Source: Zavarzinia compransoris (lineage in GTDB: Bacteria; Pseudomonadota; Alphaproteobacteria; Zavarziniales; Zavarziniaceae). From it: a DNA stretch of 64,000 nucleotides. Positions 15,917-24,255 of this stretch are shown piece by piece. Position 1 is the first letter of the stretch. Each line of letters begins with the position of its first letter. The notes beneath the pieces were generated by a model. It saw only the letters and a list, made by a program, of their open reading frames with translations, made no database searches and was not told where the DNA came from. Both the position numbers and the translations under genes were made by a program. The stretch lies in assembly GCF_003173055.1 (NCBI RefSeq), contig NZ_QGLF01000005.1, positions 372,001 through 436,000 on the forward strand. Direction: 5' to 3'.

Positions 15917-16168
15917 ATGTCGCAATTCCGTGCGCAATTCCGTGCCCTGGTCATCAACCTTTCCGAGATCATGACCCTGGTCGCCATCGTCCTCATCACG
16001 ATCGCCGCTTTTCTCTTCGGCGGGGTCGCCGGGGGCGGGGGCTACCGTTTCAATGCCCTTACCGCCCTGGTCGGCGGCGGCGTGGGGTATGTGATCAGCA
16101 ACATGTCGGCGGCGATCCTGTTCACGCTGCTGGACATCCGCGCCGCCTTGCAGGACCGGCGGGGGTGA
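15917..16168 (+). CDS. Small two-helix membrane protein
   Basis: 83 residues from ATG 15917, preceded by a consensus AGGAGG nine bases upstream, one of the strongest ribosome sites in the window. Two hydrophobic segments, about residues 17-38 (LSEIMTLVAIVLITIAAFLF) and 46-70, are linked by a Gly-rich turn (GGVAGGGGY). No family is recognised. It is in the same direction as the rest of the CHAT-OmpA cluster. Confidence 0.55.
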   Translation: MSQFRAQFRALVINLSEIMTLVAIVLITIAAFLFGGVAGGGGYRFNALTALVGGGVGYVISNMSAAILFTLLDIRAALQDRRG

Positions 16169-16234
16169 GCCCTGGGGCGGTCAACGGCGGCGGCCTCGTC
16201 TGCCGCCGCAGCGCCCATGGCGTCGAATTCTTGT

Positions 16235-16251
16235 GTAATGAATATGATTAC
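16235..16251. promoter_or_regulatory. AT-rich inverted repeat, possible operator/promoter
   Basis: GTAAT and ATTAC flank GAATATG in the 157-base gap before the DUF4190-like gene. The AT-rich patch stands out in this GC-rich region and probably marks the promoter of the last part of the cluster. Confidence 0.4.
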
Positions 16252-16325
16252 GTGATCCGGAGCCGCGAACGGATCGCGCCTGACGGCAATCGACGGCAAA
16301 GTTCCGACCTTTGGAGGGTTTGAAA

Positions 16326-16622
16326 ATGAGCGATACGGATCTCGGGAAAACGCAGCCCGGACTTGTTACCGGCATCATCTCATGCGTCTGCGCCCTGTTC
16401 GGATTCATGATCCCGGTCCTGGGGATCGTGCTGGCGGTTGTCGGCCTGGTCCTTGGGATCGTCGCCTGGCGTGGTGGGCAAGCCGGCAACTACCAACTCG
16501 GCCTGATCCTCGGCGTTATCGGCACCATTCTCAACGGCCTTGCGCTGCTCATCGTCATCTTTGCCATGGGGGCTCTGGCGACAATATTCACGGCCGTGTC
16601 GGCCGGCAGAGGGGGCTTCTGA
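16326..16622 (+). CDS. DUF4190-like small membrane protein
   Basis: 98 residues from ATG 16326, with GGAGGG upstream (an ATG 15 bases earlier overlaps that site). Two long hydrophobic segments (about 13-45 and 55-90) are separated by a short polar GNYQLG turn. The Gly-x-x-Gly pattern in LVLGIVAWRGG and LGLILGVIGTILNGLAL is typical of DUF4190 proteins. These small inner-membrane proteins have no assigned biochemical role. It is in line with the other small membrane genes of this cluster. Confidence 0.6.
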   Translation: MSDTDLGKTQPGLVTGIISCVCALFGFMIPVLGIVLAVVGLVLGIVAWRGGQAGNYQLGLILGVIGTILNGLALLIVIFAMGALATIFTAVSAGRGGF

Positions 16623-16779
16623 CATCAAGGCCGCGATGAAATGGCCCGGCGTCCTCGATGCTGCAGGTGGAGGGCAGGTGAAGTTCTGAAGCGAAGGCCG
16701 TTCTTGGTTTCGCCTCAGGCCCCCCTGATCGCATGCCGTCCCGACTGCCGTGAACATGCTGCCACGAGAGGGTAAACCC

Positions 16780-17244
16780 ATGCGCGCCGCGATTACTGCC
16801 TTCATCGTCTTCCCGCTGCTCGCGGCCGGCGCCGCCGCGCAAGGGGTTGGGGCATCGCTGCCCCAGCCCGTCGCCGCCTATGTCCGGAATGCTGTCAAGG
16901 AGTGCCGGGACAATGGCGGCCAGCCGGTACAGGATCCCAGGTTCGTCAGGTCTGCGGATTTCAACGGTGACGGCAAGCCCGACTATCTCGTCGACGACAA
17001 CCTGTTCGAGTGCAAGGGGGCCTCACTGTACAATTGTGGCAGCCACGGGTGCGGTATCGACGTCTTCCTGTCGGTCGGGAACGGCTACCGGGGGAATACG
17101 CTCAATGAAGTGTGCTACGGCTCGGAAATCGTCACCGGCGGCAGGCTCCCCGTGATCGAACTCGAATGCCGCGTCGATCCGCCCCCCAGCGTCGGCGCGG
17201 TCCGCGTCGTCTGGAGCGGCAAGAAGTTCGTGCGGCAGCGGTAG
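16780..17244 (+). CDS. Secreted protein with an EF-hand-like calcium loop
   Basis: 154 residues from ATG 16780. A signal peptide (MRAAITAFIVFPLLAAGAAA) leads to a mature protein containing SADFNGDGKPDYLVDD. The D60-x-N62-x-D64-G-x-x-D68 spacing is the calcium-binding loop of dockerins, FG-GAP repeats and calmodulin-like EF-hands. At least six cysteines (ECRD, FECKG, YNCGSHGC, EVCYG, LECR) suggest disulfides in the periplasm. It is the last gene of the one-directional cluster, and a perfect stem-loop begins on its stop codon. Its role is unknown. Confidence 0.65.
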   Translation: MRAAITAFIVFPLLAAGAAAQGVGASLPQPVAAYVRNAVKECRDNGGQPVQDPRFVRSADFNGDGKPDYLVDDNLFECKGASLYNCGSHGCGIDVFLSVGNGYRGNTLNEVCYGSEIVTGGRLPVIELECRVDPPPSVGAVRVVWSGKKFVRQR

Positions 17245-17267
17245 GAAAGGGCGCCTTCGCCCTTTCC
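17244..17267 (+). terminator. Perfect stem-loop at the end of the CHAT-OmpA cluster
   Basis: GGAAAGGGCG (17244-17253) pairs perfectly with CGCCCTTTCC (17258-17267) around a CCTT loop, starting at the last base of the stop codon. No T tract follows, so termination efficiency is uncertain; it could equally protect the mRNA end. Confidence 0.5.
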
Positions 17268-17352
17268 GCCACTATCGGCGCCACTCTCGGCGCACGGGGG
17301 ACCTCCGCGAACAGAACAGGCCGGATGGCGGCCGGTCCAGGGCAGGCCCGCG

Positions 17353-19065
17353 TTACGCGTGGCTGTGCTTCTTCGCCTTCTTCGGGGACAGGCCGGCCTG
17401 GTCGCGCGGGGCCTGGCCCCGGTGCGGGCGCTTGGGCGGGCGCGGCGGCGGCAGGTCGTCGGCCGGGGTGCCTGCGGGTTCGATGCGGATCTTCTGGTCG
17501 TTGGCCTTGCGCACGCTGTCGGCGAAGCCGGCGGCCATGTCGGGCGCCACTTCGAAGCGGGTGTCGCGGTCGAAGATGCGGATGGTGCCGATATCCTGCT
17601 TGGTCACCTTGCCCATGCGGCAGATGATCGGCAGCAGCCAGCGCGGATCGGCATTGTTGCGCCGGCCGATGTTCAGCTGGAACCACACGCCGGCACCGGC
17701 GCCGGCGCTGTCCCGCCCGCCGGAAAGGCGCGGGCCGCGCGCGGCGGGGGCCGGCGGCTCGTCGGCGATTTCCTCGGGCGCGGGCAGTTCGGCGCGGCGC
17801 AGGCGCACCAGGGCGGCGGCGATCTTTTCCGCCGAATGGCGTTCGAGCAGGATGCGGGCGAGCGCCAGATCGTCTTCCGCCGCTTCCTCGACGAAGGCGG
17901 CATCGGTCAGGAAGCGTTCCTGGTCGAGCTGGCGGATCTCGTCGGCGGTGGGGGCGCCGGACCAGACGATGTTGAGCCGCGTGCCCATCAGCAGTTGTTC
18001 CGCGCGACGCCGGCGGTTATAGGGCACGAGGATGACGCAGGTGCCCTTGCGCCCGGCGCGGCCGGTGCGGCCCGAGCGGTGCAGCAGGGTTTCCCGGTTG
18101 TTCGGCAGTTCGGCGTGGATGACGAGGCCGAGGTCCGGCACGTCGATGCCGCGGGCCGCGACGTCGGTCGCGACGCAGACCCGGGCGTGGCCGTCGCGCA
18201 CCGCCTGAAGGGCGCGGCTGCGCTCGTTCTGCGACAGTTCGCCGGACAGGGCGACGACGGCGAAGCCGCGCTCCTGCAGGGCGGCATGCAGGTGGCGGAC
18301 GGATTCGCGGGTCGAGCAGAAGATCATGGTCGCCCGCGATTCATAGTAACGCAGGACGTTCACCACCGCATGCTCGAGCTCGTTGGGGGCGACGCGGATG
18401 GCACGGTAATCGATGTCGCCATGGGCCTCGCCCTTGGCGGTCGCCTCGATGCGGAGCGCGTTTTGCTGGTACTGGGTCGCCATCGAGGCGATCTCGGGCG
18501 CGATCGTGGCCGAGAACAGCAGGGTGCGGCGGCTTTCCGGCGTCTGGTCGAGGATCGCCTCGAGGTCTTCCTTGAAGCCGAGGTCGAGCATTTCGTCCGC
18601 CTCGTCGAGCACGACGGCGCGCAGCTGCCCGGTGATCAGGCGGCCGCGCTCCAGATGGTCGCGCAGGCGGCCGGGCGTGCCGACGACGACATGGGCACCC
18701 TCGTAAAGGGCGCGGGCCTCGCGCCGGACATCCATGCCGCCGACGCAGGAGGCGACCCGCGCCCCCGCCGGGCCGTAGAGCCAGGTCAGTTCGGCATGGA
18801 CCTGCATGGCCAGTTCGCGGGTCGGCGCGATGATCAGGGCCAGCGGGGCGCCGGCGGGGCCGAAGCGCTCGGCGCCGGCGAGCAGGGTCTCGGCGATGGC
18901 CAGCGCATAGGCGACGGTCTTGCCGGAGCCGGTCTGGGCCGAGACCAGAAGGTCGCGGCCGGCGGCGGCCGGTTCCAGCACCGCGGTCTGCACCGCCGTC
19001 GGCTCGGTATAGTCGCGGGCGGCCAGCGCGCCGTTCACATGGGTATTGATTTGCGGAAAGGGCAT
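17353..19065 (-). CDS. DEAD-box RNA helicase with DbpA-type RNA-binding domain
   Basis: 570 residues. The ordered helicase motifs are present: the Q-motif region YTEPTAVQ, AQTGSGKT (43-50), PTREL, TPGRL, DEADEML, SAT, then ATDVAARGIDVP and HRSGRTGRAG in the second RecA domain. After a spacer the C-terminal part (about 465-530, WFQLNIGRRNNADPRWLL) resembles the DbpA RNA-binding domain that targets 23S rRNA in E. coli DbpA. A basic Pro/Lys tail ends the protein. It probably remodels rRNA or structured mRNA in ribosome assembly or cold adaptation. The leader can form two alternative structures (see 19080-19148). Confidence 0.92.
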   Translation of the reverse strand: MPFPQINTHVNGALAARDYTEPTAVQTAVLEPAAAGRDLLVSAQTGSGKTVAYALAIAETLLAGAERFGPAGAPLALIIAPTRELAMQVHAELTWLYGPAGARVASCVGGMDVRREARALYEGAHVVVGTPGRLRDHLERGRLITGQLRAVVLDEADEMLDLGFKEDLEAILDQTPESRRTLLFSATIAPEIASMATQYQQNALRIEATAKGEAHGDIDYRAIRVAPNELEHAVVNVLRYYESRATMIFCSTRESVRHLHAALQERGFAVVALSGELSQNERSRALQAVRDGHARVCVATDVAARGIDVPDLGLVIHAELPNNRETLLHRSGRTGRAGRKGTCVILVPYNRRRRAEQLLMGTRLNIVWSGAPTADEIRQLDQERFLTDAAFVEEAAEDDLALARILLERHSAEKIAAALVRLRRAELPAPEEIADEPPAPAARGPRLSGGRDSAGAGAGVWFQLNIGRRNNADPRWLLPIICRMGKVTKQDIGTIRIFDRDTRFEVAPDMAAGFADSVRKANDQKIRIEPAGTPADDLPPPRPPKRPHRGQAPRDQAGLSPKKAKKHSHA

Positions 19066-19079
19066 GGAGCCTCGGGTCA

Positions 19080-19148
19080 GCCGATCTCTATCGGCGCGAA
19101 CAGCGATGAAAGGGGGTGCGAGCCGCCCTCACCATCATAGAGATCGGC
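19080..19148 (-). promoter_or_regulatory. Structured 5' leader of the DEAD-box mRNA with two exclusive pairings
   Basis: GCCGATCTCTAT (19080-19091) is perfectly complementary to ATAGAGATCGGC (19137-19148), 45 bases apart. The same segment can instead close on itself locally (GCCGAT, CTCT loop, ATCGGC, 19080-19095). The two folds exclude each other and lie just upstream of the ribosome site (GAGG near 19073-19076). Confidence 0.5.
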
Positions 19149-19235
19149 ACACGATCGCGCTTAAGGCGCGTCCAGGCCCCCCATTTACCCCAAACCCCCG
19201 GAAAATGCCATCACCTGCCGTGCATGGCCGCCCTC

Positions 19236-20219
19236 TTAATGTGCGGGGACGGGCATGGCCGCGGCGTCCGGCAGGCAGCCGAGGCCGGCGAGGCTGGCCC
19301 TGAGCGCGGTCACCGCCGGCGTATGCGGCTCCGCCCCCAGAAAGGCGACGAGCTTGCGGTTGTCGAGGCGGAGCGGCCGGCGCCACAGGTAACGCATTTC
19401 GGACAATTCCCGGAACAGCGGCACCACGGGCGCGGCAAGGCGGACCAGGGGCCAGGGAAAGCGCTTCAGGGGCAGGTCCGGCCGCCCCGCCGCCGCGCGG
19501 ATCGCCGCCGCCAGGTCGGCACCGTCGGCGAACCAATGGCCGGCCATGTGGAAACGCTCGAAGCGGGCCAATTCGCCCTCGCGCCCGAGCAGGCGGGCGA
19601 TGGTTTCGGCGACATCGGGCAGATAGGCCCAGGCATGGCCGACCCCGGGCCGGCCGGGATCGGTGATCGCCGCCAGCGGCCGGCCGGCCGGCACCACCAC
19701 CTGGCCGAACCAGGAATTGGCGCTGTGCGGGCCGAAGAAATCGCCGGCCCGGACGATCAGCACCTTCAGGCCCGAGGCTTCGAGCGCCGCCTCCATCTCG
19801 ATGCGGAGGCGGCCCTTGCGGGTGGTGGTCGCCTGCGGCGCGTCCTCCGCCACCAGTTCCGGGCCGTCGGCGGCGTAGTTGTAGACCGTGCCCGGCAGCA
19901 CGATACGGGCACCATGGGCGCGGCCGGCGGCAAGGGTCGCGCGCAGCATGGGCAGGACGAGGCCGGCCCAATTGCGATAGCCGGGCGGGTTGACGGCATG
20001 GACGATGACACGGGCGCCCGCCGCCGCCGCGGTCACCTCCGCCGCCTGCAGGGCATCGCCCTGCACCCAGTCGACCGGCAGGGCGCGGTCGACCCGGGCG
20101 AGGTCGCGGGCCAGGGCGCGGACCTGCCAGCCCCGGGCGGCCAGGGCCCGGGCTGTGGCGCCGCCGATGCCGCCGGTGGCGCCCAGGACCAGGGCGAGGG
20201 GTTTCGTCGCTGTCGTCAT
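19236..20219 (-). CDS. Atypical SDR / NAD(P)-dependent epimerase-like protein
   Basis: About 327 residues. Two adjacent ATGs (20222 and 20219) follow GGGAG; the second has the better spacing. The nucleotide-binding motif GATGGIGG near the N-terminus marks an extended or NmrA-like short-chain dehydrogenase. An active-site-like tyrosine lies in LPGTVYNYAADG, and GPHSANSWFGQVV and RFHMAGHWFADG fit the substrate half. Such proteins modify or sense small molecules using NAD(P)H. It is divergent from a LysR regulator, with a palindromic operator between them, so that regulator probably controls it. Confidence 0.8.
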   Translation of the reverse strand: MTTATKPLALVLGATGGIGGATARALAARGWQVRALARDLARVDRALPVDWVQGDALQAAEVTAAAAGARVIVHAVNPPGYRNWAGLVLPMLRATLAAGRAHGARIVLPGTVYNYAADGPELVAEDAPQATTTRKGRLRIEMEAALEASGLKVLIVRAGDFFGPHSANSWFGQVVVPAGRPLAAITDPGRPGVGHAWAYLPDVAETIARLLGREGELARFERFHMAGHWFADGADLAAAIRAAAGRPDLPLKRFPWPLVRLAAPVVPLFRELSEMRYLWRRPLRLDNRKLVAFLGAEPHTPAVTALRASLAGLGCLPDAAAMPVPAH

Positions 20220-20283
20220 CATCGTCTCCCGAAGGTTGTCGAGGGGACGATGCGGCCGCGAGAGCAAAAGGAAAATTGTGGAA

Positions 20284-20300
20284 ATATCAGCATCTGATAT
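20284..20300. promoter_or_regulatory. LysR-type operator (perfect 7-3-7 palindrome)
   Basis: ATATCAG-CAT-CTGATAT lies in the AT-rich gap between the SDR gene (starts 20219) and the lysR gene (starts 20311). It contains the T-N11-A core of LysR-type boxes. A site in a divergent promoter is the classic position for control of both genes. Confidence 0.7.
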
Positions 20301-20310
20301 AAGAAATTTT

Positions 20311-21198
20311 ATGAGTGACGAGCCGTCCTGGGAATTTTACCGCAGTTTTCTGGCCGTCCTCGACGAGGGCAGCCTGTCGGCCGCGGCGCGGGCCCTGGGC
20401 CTGACCCAGCCGACCGTCGGCCATCACATCGAGGGGCTGGAGACGGCGCTGGGCGTGCCCCTGTTCACCCGCTCGCCGCGCGGCCTGACCCCGACCGAGA
20501 CCGCCCGCCTGATCCGCCCGCAGGCGGCGGCGATGGCGGCGGCGGCGGCGGTATTGCGCCGCCGGGCCTCCGCCGGCGCGGGCGCGGCGGCGGGCACGGT
20601 GCGGATCACGGCCAGCGACGTGGTGGGCGGGGCGGTGCTGCCGCCGATCCTGGCCGACCTGCGGCGCCGCGAGCCGGGCATCCGCATCGAATTGTCCCTG
20701 TCCAACCGGGCGGAGGACCTGTCGCGCCAGGATGCGGATCTCGCCATCCGCATGGTCGCGCCGACGCAAGGGGCGCTGGTCGCCCGCCACATCGGCGAGA
20801 TCCGCCTGGGGCTGTTCGCCGCCCCGGACTACGTGGCGCGGCGGGGCCTGCCCGGGAGCCTGGCCGATCTCGCCGGCCACGACCTGATCGGGCCCGACCG
20901 CGACACGGCGGCGATCCGCGGCGTCCCGGGGGCGGAGCGGCTGAACCCGGAAGGTTTCACCCTGAGGGTCGACCACCAGGTGGCGCAATTGGCCATGGTC
21001 CGGGCCGGCTGCGGCATCGGCGTCTGCCAATGCGCGCTGGCGCTGGAGCCGGCCCTGGTGCCCGTGCTGGCCGATGATTTCGCGCCGCGCCTGCCGGTCT
21101 GGCTGGTGGTGCACGAAGACCTGTGGCCGAGCCGCCGCATCCGCCTCGTCTTCGATGCCCTGGCGGCGGCCCTTCAGCGCTATACCCGGCTGGCCTGA
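20311..21198 (+). CDS. LysR-family transcriptional regulator
   Basis: 295 residues from ATG 20311. The N-terminal winged HTH is clear (FLAVLDEGSLSAAARALGLTQPTVGHHIEGLE, about residues 12-43, then FTRSPRGLTPTE). The rest is a periplasmic-binding-protein-like effector domain (VRITASDVVGGAVLPPIL onward). An Ala run (AAAMAAAAAVL) forms the linker helix. LysR proteins bind a small inducer and act on a divergent neighbour, here the SDR gene at 19236, through the palindrome 11 bases upstream of this start. Its TGA and the stop of the next, convergent gene form TGATCA with no base between. Confidence 0.9.
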   Translation: MSDEPSWEFYRSFLAVLDEGSLSAAARALGLTQPTVGHHIEGLETALGVPLFTRSPRGLTPTETARLIRPQAAAMAAAAAVLRRRASAGAGAAAGTVRITASDVVGGAVLPPILADLRRREPGIRIELSLSNRAEDLSRQDADLAIRMVAPTQGALVARHIGEIRLGLFAAPDYVARRGLPGSLADLAGHDLIGPDRDTAAIRGVPGAERLNPEGFTLRVDHQVAQLAMVRAGCGIGVCQCALALEPALVPVLADDFAPRLPVWLVVHEDLWPSRRIRLVFDALAAALQRYTRLA

Positions 21199-21993
21199 TC
21201 AGGCGATGGTGCGGACGATACCCCCCTCGACCCGCAGCGCCGCGCCATTGGTGGCGGAGGCCTGTTTGGAACAGGCATAGACCACCATGTTCGCCACTTC
21301 CTCGACCGTGGCGAAGCGTTGCAGCAGCGAGGTCGGGCGCAATTGCTTCACGAAGCCGGCGGCGATGTCGTCGATCCCGCCGCCGCCGCCGCCGGCCATG
21401 GCGGTCAGGAAGTCTTCGACCCCGTCCGAGCGCGTCGGGCCCGGCAGCACGCTGTTGACGGTGACGCCGGTGCCCGCCGTCAATTCCGCCAGCCCGCGCG
21501 AGACGGCCAGTTGCGCCGTCTTCGAGACGCCGTAATGGATCATCTCGGCCGGGATGTGGAGGGCGGATTCGGACGAGATGAAGACGATCCGGCCCCAGTT
21601 CGCCGCCAGCATCCCCGGCATATAGGCCCGCGCCAGCCGTACGCCGGAGAGGACGTTGACCTCGAAGAACCGGGTCCATTCGCTGTCGGGAATGTCGAAG
21701 AAGCCCTGGGGCGCGAAGATCCCGGCATTGTTCACCAGGATGTCGACGGCGGGCAGGGCCGCGACCACCGCCGCCACGCCGTCCGCGGTGCCGATGTCGC
21801 CCGGGGCGGCGATCAGTTCGGCACCCGGGCATCGGGCCCCGATCGCCTCGATCGCGGCGGCGACCCGTTCCGCGCCCCGGCCGTTGATCGCGACCCTGGC
21901 GCCGGCGGCGGCAAGCCCGGTCGCGATCGCCTTGCCGATGCCGCCGGTCGATCCGGTGACGAGGGCGGTCTTGCCGCCAAGTTCGATATGCAT
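21199..21993 (-). CDS. Short-chain dehydrogenase/reductase (classical SDR)
   Basis: 264 residues. It contains the cofactor motif TGSTGGIGKAIA near the N-terminus, the structural NNAG, the catalytic Ser in VFISSES and the YGVSK pair (Y-x-x-x-K), then a PGPT loop. NGRG after the second strand suggests NADP preference. A Gly run (AGGGGGGIDD) lies in the variable substrate loop. It would oxidise an alcohol or reduce a ketone in the cytosol; the substrate is unknown. It is convergent with the LysR gene and ends with the stop codons touching. Confidence 0.9.
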   Translation of the reverse strand: MHIELGGKTALVTGSTGGIGKAIATGLAAAGARVAINGRGAERVAAAIEAIGARCPGAELIAAPGDIGTADGVAAVVAALPAVDILVNNAGIFAPQGFFDIPDSEWTRFFEVNVLSGVRLARAYMPGMLAANWGRIVFISSESALHIPAEMIHYGVSKTAQLAVSRGLAELTAGTGVTVNSVLPGPTRSDGVEDFLTAMAGGGGGGIDDIAAGFVKQLRPTSLLQRFATVEEVANMVVYACSKQASATNGAALRVEGGIVRTIA

Positions 21994-22118
21994 GTGCGCC
22001 TCCCTGGAATGGATCCGGCGCCATGGAAGGCGGCGCCGGCCCGCGATGCAAGGGGCAAGGCGCGCTTGCCGCCGCTATCGCCGGCCTGCCATGCTGATGG
22101 CCGGATGGGAGGATTGCG

Positions 22119-23207
22119 ATGACCGATGCCCTGGTTGCCCCGAACGGCCGCCGCCGCGCCCGCGCCCTGGGCATTCCGTTCCGCGGCACGCCCGGCCCCC
22201 TCAATGCGATCACCGATGTTCCGGGGGTGACGGTCGGGGTCACCACCCTGATCGAGGCCGACGGGCCGGTGCGCACCGGCGTCACCGCGATCCTGCCCCG
22301 GCCGGCGGGGCAATTGCTGCACCCGGTCTGGTCCGGCGTCTTTTCGATGAACGGCAACGGCGAATTGACCGGCGCCCATTGGGTGCGCGACGGCGGCTGG
22401 AGCGTCGGCCCCATCGCCATCACCAATACCGCCTCGCTCGGCCTGGTCCATCACGGCATCAACCGCTGGATGATGCGCCGCTTCGCCGAGGCGGCGGACG
22501 ACCTGTGGCTGCTGCCCGTGGTGGGCGAGACTTACGACGGCTGGCTGAACGATATCTGCGGCCTGCATGTGACCGAGGACCATGTCTTCGCCGCCCTCGA
22601 CGGTGCCAGCGCCGGCCCGGTGGCGGAGGGCAACGTCGGCGGCGGCACCGGCATGATCGCCTATGAATACAAGGGCGGCACCGGCACCGCCTCGCGCCGG
22701 GTGCGGGTGCGCGCGGGGGATTACACCGTGGGCGGCCTGGTCCAGGCCAACCACGGCCGCGGGCCCTGGCTGGAGATCTGCGGCCGGCGCATCGGCGAGA
22801 TCATGCCGCCCGCCCCGATCTGGTCGAAGGAGACGGGCTCGATCATCGTCATCCTGGCGACCGACGCGCCCCTGCTGCCCGGCCAATTGGAACGGCTGGC
22901 GCGGCGGGCGGCCATCGGCATCGGCCGCCACGGCACGCCGTCGGGCAATTCCTCCGGCGATATTTTCTTCGCCTTCACCACGGCGAACGACCCGGGCCCC
23001 CTGCCGGAACCGGCGCTTTTCACCCTGAACGCCATCGCCAACGACGATCTCGACGCCTTCTACATGGCGGCGGTCGAGATCGTGGAGGAAGCGGTGGTCA
23101 ACGCCATGGTCGCGGCGGAAACCATGGTCGGGCGCAAGGGCCGGGTGGTGCCGGCGATCGACCCGGACCGGCTGGCGGCCCTGTTCACCGCCGGGGCCCG
23201 TGGATGA
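22119..23207 (+). CDS. P1-family (DmpA-type) aminopeptidase / beta-peptidyl aminopeptidase
   Basis: 362 residues from ATG 22119 with GGGAGGA upstream. The N-terminal ITDVPGVTVGVTTL, the central HHGINRWMM and GGGTGMIAYEYKGGTGTASRR are typical of the DmpA family. The autoprocessing site is visible as HGTPSGNSSGDIFFAF, where family members cleave themselves before a Ser that becomes the N-terminal nucleophile of the beta subunit. These enzymes remove N-terminal residues, including D- and beta-amino acids, from peptides or amides. The neighbouring omega-aminotransferase would suit release of beta-amino acids, but that link is inference. Confidence 0.88.
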   Translation: MTDALVAPNGRRRARALGIPFRGTPGPLNAITDVPGVTVGVTTLIEADGPVRTGVTAILPRPAGQLLHPVWSGVFSMNGNGELTGAHWVRDGGWSVGPIAITNTASLGLVHHGINRWMMRRFAEAADDLWLLPVVGETYDGWLNDICGLHVTEDHVFAALDGASAGPVAEGNVGGGTGMIAYEYKGGTGTASRRVRVRAGDYTVGGLVQANHGRGPWLEICGRRIGEIMPPAPIWSKETGSIIVILATDAPLLPGQLERLARRAAIGIGRHGTPSGNSSGDIFFAFTTANDPGPLPEPALFTLNAIANDDLDAFYMAAVEIVEEAVVNAMVAAETMVGRKGRVVPAIDPDRLAALFTAGARG

Positions 23208-23261
23208 GAGCCGCCGCCCTCGGCGGCTGCGGGAAGCAACTGGCGCCGCGGCTGTTGCGGA

Positions 23262-24233
23262 TCACCCCGCATCACTGTCAAATCGAAGGTCGCGGGGTTC
23301 CGCTGCCGGCGCCGCTAGGCCGGTGTCCCGCTCCAGCAGGGCCAGATAGGTGCGGAGCACGAGATTGGGCTGGCGGCCCTTGGCGGTGACGATGCGGAAT
23401 TCGGTGGTGTAGCGGTAGTCGTCCGGCCGCAGCGCCCGCATGCGGCCCTGTCCGACCCAGAGTTCGGCATAATGGGTGGGCAGATAGCCGATGTAGCGCC
23501 CGGTGAGGATGAGGAAGGCCACGCCCTCGCGGTCGGTCGCGGTCGCCGTGGTGCGCAGGGGGCGGTGCAGGGCGCGGGCTTCCAGGGTCTGGGCATAGGT
23601 CGGGGCGACGGCTTCGGCGCGGGCGATCTGCTCGTCGGTGATCGCCTCGTCCGCCAGGGTGAAGAGGGGATGGCCGGCGCCGCAGTAGAGGCGGGAATCC
23701 TCGTCATAGAGCGGGCGGTAGTCGAGGCCGGGCAGCACGCGCAGCGCCGGCGTCACGCCGATGTGGAGCGAGCCGTCGAGCACGCCGCGCTCGATGTCGT
23801 TCGGCGGGATCATGCGGATATTGACCCGGACGTCGGGGCCGGCGGCCTTGAGGGCGGCCAGCGCATCGGTCACCTGCATGCGCGGCATGGTGACCAGATT
23901 GTCGATGATGCCGATATCGAGGGCGCCGCGCAGGCGGGCATGCAGCGTATCGACCTCGGTGCGGAAATTCTCCAGGGCGGAGAACAGGCGCAGGCAGGCC
24001 GCGTGCACCTGCCGGCCTTCCTCGGTCAGGGAAAAGCCGGCCCGGCCGCGCTGGCACAGGCGCAGGCCCAGGCGTTTTTCGAGGTCGGCCATATGCATCG
24101 AAATGGCGGCGCGGCCGATGTTCAGTTCCACTTCCGCCGCGGTGAAGCCGCCGCAATCGACCACGGCGCGAAAGATCCGCAGCAGGCGGATCTCGATGTC
24201 GCCGGCGGGCGGCAGGGCTTTGGCGCGGGCCAT
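23262..24233 (-). CDS. LysR-family transcriptional regulator
   Basis: 323 residues from ATG 24233. The HTH lies near residues 16-60 (IRLLRIFRAVVDCGGFTAAEVELNIGRAAISMHMADLEKRLG). A CQRGRAGFSLTEEG wing and an effector-binding domain follow. It is divergent from the omega-aminotransferase at 24327, with 93 bases between, and is its most likely regulator. Related regulators often pair with aminotransferases of beta-alanine or polyamine catabolism, but the inducer cannot be read from the sequence. The C-terminal tail is short and polar. Confidence 0.9.
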   Translation of the reverse strand: MARAKALPPAGDIEIRLLRIFRAVVDCGGFTAAEVELNIGRAAISMHMADLEKRLGLRLCQRGRAGFSLTEEGRQVHAACLRLFSALENFRTEVDTLHARLRGALDIGIIDNLVTMPRMQVTDALAALKAAGPDVRVNIRMIPPNDIERGVLDGSLHIGVTPALRVLPGLDYRPLYDEDSRLYCGAGHPLFTLADEAITDEQIARAEAVAPTYAQTLEARALHRPLRTTATATDREGVAFLILTGRYIGYLPTHYAELWVGQGRMRALRPDDYRYTTEFRIVTAKGRQPNLVLRTYLALLERDTGLAAPAAEPRDLRFDSDAG

Positions 24234-24255
24234 GGGTCAAGAATCCCTGAACTGA

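Noticed and set aside
21191-21203. CTGATCAG at the LysR/SDR junction as another lux box
   Set aside because: It consists of the two touching stop codons (TGATCA) of convergent genes and lacks the GAGGGG arm.
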